Assembly (NCBI GenBank): GCA_023375785.1
Contig: SZWC01003572.1
Coordinates: 17,260 to 48,289 of the forward strand
Source: Penium margaritaceum
Taxonomy: Eukaryota; Streptophyta; Zygnematophyceae; Desmidiales; Peniaceae
DNA length: 31,030 bases
Direction: 5' to 3'
Shown: piece by piece, positions 18,500 through 27,432 of the stretch
How the letters are laid out: every line of letters begins with the position of its first letter
Numbering within the stretch: the stretch's first letter is position 1
Translations under genes and position numbers: made by a program
Notes under the pieces: generated by a model
Database searches by the model: none
What the model was told of the DNA's origin: nothing
Seen by the model: the letters and a program-made list of their open reading frames with translations, nothing else

Positions 18500-19525
18500 T
18501 GAGGAGTGCCTTTTTGCCTTTGGCACCCTTGCCGCCAGACTGCGCCTCCTCCGGACACTCCTTGGCCCAATGGCCCTCCTTGCCATAGTTATGGCATGCA
18601 CCCCTCTTGGCGCCCTTCTTGCCACCGCCCTTACCGCCGCCTCGCTTGCCACCGCTGCTGCCACCCTGCGTTTTGGTGATCAGGGCAGTTGAGGATGACG
18701 AGGTCTCGCCACTGCTCCGACAGTGAACCTCGTTGCGGATGTACTCAGCGACTGCGCCGTAGGTGAGTTTTTCCTCCTCCCAACCTCCCAGCACGGTGAT
18801 GAGAGGACCTCAACTGTCGGGTAGAGCCATGAGGAGCGCCATTGCCTACATCTTCGTGTCAATCTTCCACCCCACATCATTGCATTGTGAGGCAAGAGAC
18901 TCGATCTGTTGCATGGCAGAAATGACGTCCTCACCCTCCTCGATCCTCACCGTCAAGAGTCGCTTCATTGCGAAGATCTTGTTGGCTAGGGATGTTGATT
19001 GGTGGATGGAGCAGAGCTTCTTCCACGCGTCGGCTGCCAGCTCGCAGCCATGGATATAGCCCCACTGAGATTCATGCAGCGCCGACANGTGTCAATCTTC
19101 CACCCCACATCATTGCATTGTGAGGCAAGAGACTCGATCTGTTGCATGGCAGAAATGACGTCCTCACCCTCCTCGATCCTCACCGTCAAGAGTCGCTTCA
19201 TTGCGAAGATCTTGTTGGCTAGGGATGTTGATTGGTGGATGGAGGAGAGCTTCTTCCACGCGTCGGCTACCAGCTCGCAGCCATGGATATAGATCCACCA
19301 AAATTCATGCAGCACCGACAATAGGAGCATTAGCGCCTCCGTGTTCTTTCTCGCGAAGGCCGTCTTCTCCTTGTCCGTTGCGCTCGCATCTTGAACCTCC
19401 GTGCCCTTCATGAGCTCCAGCAGTCCCTTGTGCGCGAGGTAGATCTCAAAATGCCACCGCCACAGCCCAAAGCCTGGGCCGCCCATGTACTCTTGGATGG
19501 GCGAGGACTCTGTCTTCTGTGCCAT
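18500..19525 (-). pseudogene. copia-2 gag with altered zinc knuckle
   Basis: The start is set at 19523-19525 (MAQKTE) by alignment with copia-1, five codons inside the longest frame. Conserved helices read GLWRWHFEIYLAHKGLLELM and IFAMKRLLTVRIEEGEDVIS. The frame is broken by the duplication around the N at 19088. It resumes as MLGGWEEEKLTYGAVAEYIR and reaches a Gly/Lys-rich stretch and the knuckle CHNYGKEGHWAKEC near 18560-18605. The second Cys is Tyr, which would abolish zinc binding; copia-1 keeps Cys there. Confidence 0.8.
18856..19320. repeat. About 232-bp near-duplicate segments around a single N (likely assembly artefact)
   Basis: 18856-19087 and 19089-19320 repeat copia-2 gag sequence with a handful of differences (for example GGAGCAGAG versus GGAGGAGAG), separated by an N at 19088. 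The duplication shifts the frame by two. The differences suggest that two alleles or two element copies were joined. Confidence 0.8.
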
Positions 19526-19634
19526 GTTGAACTTCTGCAATGGACAGTCTCAAAGTGTGACGGCGAAGTCGCCCGGGGCGACACTCTTGTGCGTTTGCGG
19601 AAGCCGTGAACGTCTTGGTAGGCAGGTCAGGGCT

Positions 19635-19649
19635 GTGGGCCCATAACCC
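19635..19649 (-). promoter_or_regulatory. copia-2 half-tRNA primer binding site (initiator tRNA-Met anticodon arm)
   Basis: On minus, two bases after the LTR end (...TTGACA), the element reads GGGTTATGGGCCCAC. This is the exact complement of GTGGGCCCATAACCC, the anticodon stem-loop of plant-type initiator tRNA-Met. Drosophila copia and related elements are known to prime from a cleaved 5' half of this tRNA rather than from its 3' end, and this site has that form. Confidence 0.75.
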
Positions 19650-19651
19650 TT

Positions 19652-20581
19652 TGTCAAGAATGTTGTCTTGGCATGCCCTGAACTGCCTAAGTGTCCACGG
19701 CTGCTTAGTGCAAAGAGACTTCCAAGGGAGGTGTGTGCTTTGGGTCGCCACAACACCAAGGGAGCAGAATTCTGGTAGAATAGAGATTGCGGAAACTTAG
19801 AAAGGCTGGGAATCATCAATGGTTAGTTATTTCGGTGAGATTATATCAGATTCTTATAGCCTGTGATATAAGCTTTCCAACGCATCCAAGCACGCCCAAA
19901 ACGGAGCAGTAGAGCCTCTGCTACGGCCGTTAGAGTAACCCATGGTGGAGCCGAGCCGCCCACCATACCCATGAACGGGAATGACGGGAGGCGCTTCGAC
20001 GGTGGCCTGTCGAAGCGCCCTTCCTGTCATGCCAACATGGGGGGAGGCTCTTCCTGGTCCAAAAGACCATCCACATCCCTTTTGTTCATGGCCCATGTGC
20101 CCTTGGAGCTCATTGAAGTCGAACTCGGATCACTGGTGGTGGAATTAACCCGTCACGAATGACGGAACCCAGATTCCACCCACCTACCACCCGAACTTCG
20201 GATGGGGCTAACTTTCTGAATTCTCAACCAAATNNNNNNNNNNNNNNNNNNNNNNNNNNNNNNNNNNNNNNNNNNNNNNNNNNNNNNNNNNNNNNNNNNN
20301 NNNNNNNNNNNNNNNNNNNNNNNNNNNNNNNNNNNNNNNNNNNNNNNNNNNNNNNTTAACCCGTCACGAATGACGGAACCCAGATTCCACCCACCTACCA
20401 CCCGAACTTCGGATGGGGCTAACTTTCTGAATTCTCAACCAAATCGAGCAACTGAAAGCTCGAAACTGCATGGCAAAATGCAAGGAGTCCAAGTATGCAA
20501 TTAGATTAGACATCCAACCACTCTCTAGTGGTCGAAGTAGGAAAACGGCAAACGGCATCTATGACAGGGGCACTTTTAACA
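19652..20581 (-). repeat. copia-2 5' LTR (contains an assembly gap)
   Basis: On plus it begins TGTCAAGAATGTTGTC and ends CTTTTAACA; on minus it runs TGTTAAAAGTGCC...TTGACA. A run of Ns (20234-20355) with an 89-bp flanking duplication inflates it. Removing one duplicate and the Ns leaves about 719 bp, close to the 708 bp of copia-3. The segment 20445-20581 aligns with the copia-3 LTR start, including the CGACCACT block. Confidence 0.85.
20145..20444. repeat. Gap of 122 N flanked by an 89-bp identical direct repeat
   Basis: 20145-20233 and 20356-20444 are identical by eye, from TTAACCCGTCACGAATGACG to CAACCAAAT, on either side of the N run. The same sequence at both contig ends suggests the gap has no real content. 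Confidence 0.85.
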
Positions 20582-20586
20582 GTAAG
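20582..20586. other. Target site duplication of copia-2 (right copy, GTAAG)
   Basis: Exact repeat of 15846-15850. The gypsy-B gag start codon follows 14 bases later, at 20601. Confidence 0.8.
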
Positions 20587-20600
20587 GCCTTGCCACAAGG

Positions 20601-22760
20601 ATGGCCGGCCTTGGGTCCGGACTCTCCGTGGTTTTGGGGCGTGCTCCGAGCACCAGCCCCCGCCGCTCCAATGAGCGCATGCCCTTGGCATCCAAGGAGC
20701 GTCGTGAGACATTAGCGTCCGCCGCCCACCTGGCGAAGTCACACCGGGAGGCGACAACTAGAGGGGGAGGTCCCCGCCCGGCGTCGCCAAAGGGCGAGAC
20801 GCTAACATCTCCAAAGCATGGCCAACAGCGCAAGACCCCTGTCGTGGCCGCTCAGCAAGGCGATGGAAAAATTTGGTCGCTTGCCGTCGCGCTCGGTTTT
20901 GGCAACGAGGCCACGCCCGCCCCGATCTCTCGTGCAAACAACGAGTGGTTAAAGGCCACCAAGGGGAATATCGGTGATGGTGATAACCCTGACAGGGTTG
21001 TCGAAGGAGATGAGCATGGAGATGAATCGCCCGATGAGCCAGCGGATCGCGTGGTCATTGAAGCGGATCGCGAAGCTGACGATGAACCGGACGCACATGA
21101 CATAGCCAGCAAGGGCAGTGAGGCGGGCAATTCCATGCCAAAGGAACCTGAAGCAGGCGCTAACCAGGTAGAACGCGCATCTGACCGCGTGGACGACGTG
21201 GGTCGTGCTCTAGTTTTGGTGGAAAAGGAGCGAGCCCGACCTGCAAGCCGGCCGAGTTTGGCGGCAGCGTAACTTGCGCTCGACAACACCGCGCGTTGCC
21301 TGAACGTCGACAAACAACTCCATCACCTCCGCGCCCGCCTCGCTCTTGAGGATTTCACGCTGGCCGTGACCGTAATGGGTGCGCTTGCATACAATGGTGA
21401 CATGGTGTGCGTCACGCTTTGCGAACAATCGTTCATGGTACAGCGGATGAATGAGAAGCTGTACAAGGACAATGGGAAGTTCATGCGCGAGGTTGCGGCT
21501 ACCGATCACTGCGCAAAGGTGGTGGAGTAGGCGCTCGAGGAACTTTGTGCCAAGGAAGCCATAAACAAACGTGCTGTTCTTAACGCAGCAGTCGGTGCGA
21601 CACGTCACACAGCCGAGGTGGAGTTTGGATAGATTTTGGAGCGCCGAGAGTATGAAAGTCCGGAAAGTAAATGTGCAAATGTTTGCGACGCGCGTCGAGC
21701 TCTAATTGTCGATCCTACTCCTTGCATGGAAGCCAACGCGCCTGAACTACGAGCTCGTGTAGCTCCAACTCGGGCCCAGAAGGAAGGCAGGACTGGCAGC
21801 CGTGTGGTTCTTGAGCCGACGGACCGCTACGATGGCACGTGCAACGTCAACACGTTCCTAATGATTCTCCAGAGGCACCTCCACCTTGCTCGAATTGAGG
21901 AAGAGGAGTGGGGTGCACAAGGTATTCTTTCTTTGAAGCCAAATCCGATTGAGAAGCTGACGGAGCTCTGCAAGCACAAGCAGCGACACTCGAACCCCAC
22001 CTGGGAGGAGTATTGCGAATTAATGCGTGAGCTATACTCCAAACCTGTCGACTCACAGAAGGCAAAGAAGGAGGTCAAAAGCCTCGTGCAGGGAAGCATG
22101 TTGGTGGAGTGGTATGGCGAGACATTTTTGAAGACTACAAAGAAGGCCCACGATCGCCACTTGAAAGAGCAGGCCAAGATTGACCTCTTTCAGAGTGGTT
22201 TGGCCAGCCTTCAGCTGCGATTCTTCTGCCTTCACGACAATGGCAATAAGTGGAAATCCCTGCACGCGGTGCACCAAAGCGGGCAGCGGAGGCAAAGTAT
22301 GAGCCCTCCAAGAAGTTTCGTTGACATGGTGGAGAGAACAACTCCCGCTCTTCTATCATCTGTAGACGCTGCCACCAGGCTGGGCACATTACGCGCGACT
22401 GCCCCCAGCATGACCAGCAGTAGCAACAGGGACAACAACAGGGCCAACAACACGGTCATGGTGCGTGCCAAGACGAAGGGCAAAACCGCTTCCACAGTGG
22501 TGGCCAGAACCGCTTCCATGGGGGCGGTCAGTACCAGGGTGGGCAGCGCGATGGCAACGGAAATGCCCCTGCCGGCCAGGGACGCCCTCACGAGGGGCAG
22601 CGCCAAGGCCAGGCATTTGCATCCATCCAAGGTCAGGGGGTACAGGGTGGTCAGCGAGGATAAAGACGCCCCCGTGACGATTACCATGACTTCAAGGGAG
22701 GTGCTGGGGGACGCTTCCACCGCCCCCAGCATGGTCATGAGCATGATTTTCACGATCCCG
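20601..22760 (+). pseudogene. gypsy-B gag
   Basis: From the ATG at 20601 a long Ala/Glu/Asp-rich N-terminal part runs to a TAA near 21270. It resumes as LRARLALEDFTLAVTVMGAL and later LERREYESPESKCANVCDAR, with TAG stops near 21528 and 21629. The retrotransposon gag core follows: EPTDRYDGTCNVNTFLMILQ (about 21813-21870) and SNPTWEEYCELMRELYSK (about 21993-22045). A zinc knuckle CRRCHQAGHITRDC with exact C-x2-C-x4-H-x4-C spacing is at 22361-22402, in another frame, so a frameshift lies near 22250-22340. A Gln/Gly-rich tail follows. The gag-like identity of the first 220 codons is inferred from position. Confidence 0.75.
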
Positions 22761-22764
22761 AGTA

Positions 22765-23695
22765 GCTACCGGTGGGCTGCTATCTGGGGTTGTGGTCAAT
22801 CATGGGAATGATGAGGACAGGATGTTCATGTTTTGTGATGATGATATTAAAAACTCTGAATATTTACTGGCACAATGTTTCTCAACCATTTATGTACTTT
22901 TCATGAATCCTGAGTCCCTCTACCATGATCGCTCATGCCCACTCTCATATGTGACCAAAGAAAACCTTGAAAATGGCACGAGCCTGGTTGTAGCCACTAA
23001 AGAAAGTTGGCCAGATGTGATGGAATTTGCACAAAAAGCTCATTAGAAGAAGTTTCTAACGTCAACAATAGTGGCCGTGCCTGTTGATCCAGAAATGAAC
23101 AAGTCTGCATGTAAAGGATGGAAACTGCTGGCTTTATTTACCAATGGACATCACATGTGGGAATAATTTGATGACATGGTTGAACTACAAAGAAGCACTC
23201 ATGCTTATCGGATCTACCCCCTCGAGGGCAAGCCCCCAGTGAGCTTTTTCATACGGAAGTCCAAAGCAACAATGACCATGCAATTCGATGGCAAACTGGC
23301 AGGCGTCCCTTCACGCATCTTGGTGGATATTGGGGCGGATGACTCGTTTGTGAGCGGTGCATTTATACGCACATGGCAATTACAGTACAGGCCTTGCACT
23401 GGCATAGTGGTCGTCGGTAATGAGAGAGAGGTGTCATCCCTTGGTGATAGAGAGGCGGCTTCACCACCGGTGTCCGCCTCACCGTGCTTGATCTCATGGA
23501 ATCGTTTGACATTGTTCTTGGAGACCCGTGGCTTGTACACCAAAAGGCACTTATGTGCTTCAACTAATTTGTTTTTGCAGATAAGCAGTGGAAGGAGAAT
23601 GCTCACCCTGTCTCCAATCCCACAAATTCAACGACCTGAAACGAAGGATCAATCAAGCCTCTCGATGCTCCAAGTGAAACGACAACTTTGACAAG
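22765..23695 (+). pseudogene. gypsy-B aspartic protease region
   Basis: One frame runs from 22792 with a TAG at 23044 and a TAA near 23164. Its first part (MFMFCDDDIKNSEYLLAQCF) I do not recognise. The retropepsin site reads SRILVDIGADDSFVSGAF at about 23313-23366, with D-x-G-A, and the middle residue is Ile where Ser or Thr is usual. After a frameshift near 23445, another frame gives FDIVLGDPWLVHQKAL, the gypsy version of the second protease motif (usually DVILGMDWL). The Ile substitution and frameshift make it inactive. Confidence 0.75.
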
Positions 23696-23814
23696 GGTGC
23701 CGCTGCTTTCTTGCAACCATGAGGAAAATGGACGACGAGATAGAGGGTAAGGTACCCAAGGGGTCACAAACATACTCATAGAATTCTCAGATTTTTTCAA
23801 GGCACCACAAGATG

Positions 23815-24520
23815 GACTACCACCTCGACGAACGGTTGGACATACCATTCCGTTGGAGCCCTGGGCTGTGCCTCCCTTTTGGTCTGTGTGTCGTTTGAGT
23901 GCAGCAGAACGGCAAGAAGCAGAAGCCCAAATCAAGGAGTACCTCCGGAAGGGTTGGATTGAGCCAAGCTCTTCGCCCTTTGGAGCACCGATCCTGTTTG
24001 CGAACAAGAAAGATGGTGGCCTCAGGATGTGCGTGGAATATCGGGCATTGAACCAACACACTGTCAAATTCCACTACCCGCTCTCACGTATCAAGGACCT
24101 ATTTGACCAGCTTCAAGGAGCGAAAGTCTTCACGTCTCTGGATCTCTCGCAGGGCTACCAACAAATCTGGATCAGGAGGAGGATGTACCCAAAACGACAT
24201 TCAGAACTCATCTCAAACACTAGCAGTTTTGGGTCCTGTGCTCTGGACTGACGAACGCACCTGCCACATTCCAAGCACTGATGAACAACATCTTCTATGA
24301 ACACCTCGGCAAGTTGGTCCTGGTGTATCTTGACGACATCCTCATCTTCTCTAAGAACCACAAAGAACAGGAGCGACACCTCTGAATGGTACTTGAGATC
24401 CTTCACAAAAACCGCTTTTTTTCCAAGTGAAATAAGTGCACGTTTACGCAGCCAGAATTGGAGTACCTTGGCCACATCACTAGTGGCAAGGGGTTCCAGG
24501 TGGAACCTCGCAAGGTGCAG
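23815..24520 (+). pseudogene. gypsy-B reverse transcriptase
   Basis: It enters at LPPRRTVGHTIPLEPWAVPP. It has WIEPSSSPFGAPILFANKKD, LRMCVEYRALNQHTVKFHYP and KVFTSLDLSQGYQQIWI with the first catalytic Asp (about 24130-24170). Frameshifts near 24175 and 24230 follow, after which [20 protein letters not shown] and the intact YLDD box at 24326-24337 appear. A TGA near 24385 and a TGA or TAA near 24429 break the thumb. Ty3-type RT; sequence order and motifs leave little doubt. Confidence 0.9.
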
Positions 24521-25063
24521 GTCGTGAAAGAATGGTCTAACCCCAAGAACGTGGGTCAGCTCCGCTCCTTCCTTGGACTCGCCAATTACTTTCGGCGGTT
24601 TATGAGAGGCTACGCCACGTCGGTGAGCCCTCTCACCACCCTGATCCGGAAGGCGAGCACATGGGTCTGGTCAACAAAATGCATTGAGGCTTTTGAGGCT
24701 GTGAAGGCGATGCTAATCTGGGTACCGGTACTTGCACTCCCAAATCCAAAGAAGCCGTGGGAGGTACGTTGTGATGCATCGGTTACAGGGTTTGGAGATG
24801 TGCTCATGCAAGACGGCCACCCTGTTGCCCATGAGAGCCACAAGCTCTTAGATGCAGAGACCAGGTATACCACTAGGGATCAAAAGCTGCTGGCAGTCAT
24901 GCATGCTTTCAAAGTATGGCGCTGTTATCTTGAAGGTGCCAAAGGAAAGATCACGGTGGTCACAGACCACAACCCTCTCACGTTTTTTCAGATGCAACCG
25001 AACCTTTCACGACGACAGGCGCGGTGGAGTGAATACTTAAGACGCTTCACATTGACGTGGTAG
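24458..25063 (+). pseudogene. gypsy-B RT connection and RNase H
   Basis: An open frame of about 200 codons reads EYLGHITSGKGFQVEPRKVQ, GQLRSFLGLANYFRRFMRGY and then RNase H: WEVRCDASVTGFGDVLMQDG with the first catalytic Asp, then ETRYTTRDQKLLAVMHAFKV carrying the conserved Glu equivalent region, then VVTDHNPLTFF. It ends at a TAG at 25061-25063 inside the region leading to integrase. It is the least damaged piece of gypsy-B. Confidence 0.88.
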
Positions 25064-25383
25064 TAAGGTGGGCTAATGTGGCAGACCCATTGGGTTGAAA
25101 CCCAACACATGTGAGCCTCATGCTGAGCGAGAATGAGATCACAAATCAGCACTTTGCCGCTGTTGCGACGGTGACAACATTGCACACAAACCCACTCCGC
25201 CCACCCCCAAGACCACTGGTCAGTGTGAACCCTTTCAAGAATTGCATTGGGATGGGCTACACTTTGGACCCTTGGTTTGTCGAGCCAATGAACATTGAAC
25301 GCCATGGCCTTGTGGAGGCTGCCGGGTTATACTGGCATGGTGAGCAGGTGGTAGTCTTGGATGTCAATAGCTTGCCACAATAG

Positions 25384-25695
25384 ATCATGTTCGAGTTTCA
25401 TAATCCTCCCTCCTCAGGTCACATCGGATCAAAGAAGAGAGTACATGCTCTGGCTCAGCACTACTGGTGGCCAGGATGGAGCAGTGACGTCAGGAAGTAC
25501 GACATGGTGTGTGACCTGTGCCTTCACAACAAGTCTTCGAACAAAGCACCTGCGCGGCTCCTCCAGCCCCTAAAACTCCCTGAATCCATGGGAGTCCATG
25601 TCCATGGATTTCATCATGGGACTCCCAAAGACCAAGAAAGGTCACGATGCCATCCTGGTCGTTGTGGACAGGGCAATTTCTACTTTTATTTCTAA
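25384..25695 (+). pseudogene. gypsy-B integrase, N-terminal zinc finger and start of core
   Basis: The H2C2 zinc finger reads FHNPPSSGHIGSKKRVHALA then YDMVCDLCLHNKS, with His at 25399-25401 and 25420-25422 and Cys at 25510-25512 and 25519-25521. After a frameshift near 25585 the core entry [20 protein letters not shown] with the first Asp is readable. Homology stops after VVVDRA near 25670. The second Asp, the Glu and the C-terminal domain are absent. Confidence 0.85.
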
Positions 25696-26599
25696 TGGAA
25701 TACACAAATAATTACGAACAATAAACCACTCATAACGTTATACAAAAACATCAACGTAGCTTCGAAAGGCGTGGCGAGCCATGATGACCTGGGCAAGGAA
25801 AAGACCACTCTGACGAGGAGGACAGTCATTCAGTTTTAGAACACAATCTTTTCCGAGCTCGCCGAAGCCTTTCGACGCTAAGTTCGAGCTCTCGCATTAC
25901 AATCAGGCTGTCCCACATGATAAAAATGTAGATTCTTTTTCTCGGTGACTATGTAACCCTGTGCACGTTTTGGGTGCAACACCCGAATCTTCCTTCTTTT
26001 ACATTTTGTTCAACTTTATTCCCTTATTTGAGATAGAATGTATAAACAAACCCACTCCCGCATTTCACTCGGGTATTTAGGGTTTTTTTTTTCAAGCACT
26101 TGCTGGGCCCCATGGTAGCGAGGTCCAGCAGGTTCCCTTTCAACGCATGGGGAGTCTTGGACCCCCCATGCGAAATCCCTACAAGCCACTTACAAAAATC
26201 ATAAACCCTTCTATAAAGGAGTTTGTGATAATTGGGTCAAAAAACGTGATGTCAGCATGTCGACGTCGCATCCATGTAACATTGACATGCTATCTCTTGA
26301 AAAATGAGAAGAGTATATTGTTGATTTTCTATGCCTGAAAACTCCCGTCCGTGTAGAAGGGGTGAATCAGGCTTATTGTTGCAAGGGAGGGGTAAACTAG
26401 GATAATTGTTCTGCGATGGGGGGCAAATGAGACTTTTTGTTCCGACGTACAAACATGCCAAATGGTGGGGAAATCACGCAATATCTTTCTAGTGCACTCT
26501 AGGAGTGCGTCCCAACACCATACACAAACACCACTCAATGTACAAGAAACACAAACAGTACAATCCCATACTATTTGTAAATCTTTCTTACTCACCTCG
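25696..26599. other. Non-coding, relatively AT-rich interval
   Basis: No frame resembles a known protein. It contains a 9-bp inverted repeat (CGCATGGGG at 26144-26152 with CCCCATGCG at 26164-26172) and three imperfect tandem units of about 30 bp at 26357-26446. Base composition changes abruptly from the coding remnants to its left, consistent with gypsy-B ending at an old deletion or truncation. Confidence 0.5.
26357..26446. repeat. Three imperfect tandem units of about 30 bp
   Basis: The units share a G-rich start, then T/C-AAA-TNAG, then TTGTT near the end: GGGTGAATCAGGCTTATTGTT, GGGGTAAACTAGGATAATTG and GGGGCAAATGAGACTTTTTG. The periods are about 28 to 33 bp. The units are diverged and could be a remnant of a longer minisatellite. 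Confidence 0.4.
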
Positions 26600-26662
26600 T
26601 GTTGGAATGATGCTCCTCAACATGGCAGGAGTGACTCCAAAAAGGAACACCAAAAAGACAAG

Positions 26663-26727
26663 CCTTAGTGGCTTAGTGGTTAATGGTGTCCACCTCTAGA
26701 GGCAGGGGCCCGGGTTCAAGTCCCACA
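26663..26727 (+). repeat. tRNA-derived SINE-like head with A and B boxes
   Basis: TGGCTTAGTGG matches the RNA polymerase III A box, and GGTTCAAGTCC is an exact match to the B box consensus GGTTCRANNCC; they are about 45 bases apart. The sequence does not fold into an intact tRNA (anticodon and T stems mispair), so it is a tRNA-derived promoter, most likely the head of a SINE. It lies inside the proposed solo LTR, so it is either a later insertion or that LTR assignment is wrong. Confidence 0.55.
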
Positions 26728-27023
26728 AGATGAAATTCTGCCCTGCCTCAAGGGAGGTGGAAAACAGATGCCAGGAAGCTAGCTCAACCTCTAGAGTTCC
26801 TCTTTAAGTTTCTAGAAGGCCAGGTGAGGGTCCAGGAAGGTGGCACACCTTCTAGAAGGGGTGACTTGTCCTACAAGGCATCTAGAGGTGTCTTGGTCTT
26901 CTGGACACCTTCCCTCCTACTAGAAGCAAGCTGAGGAATCTAGGAAGGGGCAGAAGCTTCTAGAGGAGGGAAGGGATGCCTTCCTAGGTGGGAAAAGGAC
27001 AGCCTACCAAGGAGCACTCTAGA
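26695..27023. repeat. Cluster of seven TCTAGA palindromes
   Basis: TCTAGA occurs at 26695, 26790, 26811, 26851, 26881, 26959 and 27018. Several extend to TTCTAGAAGG, and degenerate neighbours (CTAGGAAG, ACTAGAAG) fill the gaps. About 0.1 occurrence would be expected by chance in this length. Confidence 0.75.
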
Positions 27024-27340
27024 AGCCATAGAATCTGCTAGGAAGCTCCAAATCTGGCATGCTTTGATGTTCTGGAAAGCTTAGATCAGTGGCAATAAAA
27101 TGCCACTGCTTGTGGGCCTTGATAAAGTGTTAATTCCCATCCAATTGAGGCCAAAACTATTCCCTCACTCTCTGACCAGATTTTGCCATCCTTGGAACCA
27201 GTTGCCTCCACAGTTTCAGTCTCTCCAAAAACAGTTGGTGGTGTGAAACAGCCACTGCTAGGGACCCTCCAGGGTGCACACTCACCCTCAGGCCAACACC
27301 CCATCCGTCACAAACAATACCCATCGCTGTCTCTTTACAG

Positions 27341-27425
27341 GATGGATGGATGGATGGATGGATAGATAGTTAGATAGATAGATAGATAGACAGATAGATA
27401 CAAGGGGAGAGAGAGATAGAGAGAG
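27341..27425. repeat. GATG/GATA/GA microsatellite
   Basis: Five GATG units at 27341-27360 are followed by imperfect GATA units to 27400 and a GA-rich run at 27408-27425. The LINE coding frame begins eight bases later. Confidence 0.95.
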
Positions 27426-27432
27426 CGGGGAG

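Larger units (their letters stand above)
15851..20581 (-). mobile_element. copia-2: Ty1/copia LTR retrotransposon, internally deleted
   Basis: The minus-strand element is bounded by GTAAG duplications. On minus it reads 5' LTR, half-tRNA primer binding site (19635-19649), gag, zinc knuckle, protease, integrase and the start of RT, then an abrupt join to a 3' LTR lacking its first part. Catalytic RT motifs after the first Asp, and all of RNase H, are gone. The two LTR copies agree at roughly 90 percent by eye, indicating an old insertion. It sits in the leader of gypsy-B. Confidence 0.9.
20601..25695 (+). mobile_element. gypsy-B: Ty3/gypsy LTR retrotransposon, truncated in integrase
   Basis: The Ty3/gypsy order is clear: gag, CCHC knuckle, protease, RT, RNase H, integrase. 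The 5' leader is separated from gag by copia-2, so its LTR and primer binding site, if they survive, lie left of 15846. The 3' end stops inside the integrase core near 25676; no chromodomain, polypurine tract or 3' LTR follows. Stops and frameshifts are spread through all domains. Confidence 0.88.
26600..27298 (+). repeat. Probable solo LTR related to the copia-2/copia-3 family
   Basis: The segment from TGTTGGAATG to CAGGCCAACA has perfect 6-bp inverted ends (TGTTGG/CCAACA) and a length of 699 bp, like the copia-3 LTR (708). GCTTTGATGTTCTGGAAAGC near 27060 and the following TTAGATCA align with the copia LTR core, and CACACTCACCCTCAGGCCAACA aligns with the LTR tail. An AATAAA lies at 27095-27100. 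No exact target duplication flanks it (CCTCG versus CCCCA), so the ends or the solo status could be wrong. Confidence 0.45.

Noticed and set aside
10876..25695. gypsy-A and gypsy-B as two halves of one element separated by insertions
   Set aside because: The 3' half precedes the 5' half on the same strand, and the overlapping integrase segments differ in sequence.
26663..26735. Functional tRNA gene
   Set aside because: A and B boxes are good but the anticodon and T stems do not pair and no acceptor stem closes; SINE-like instead.
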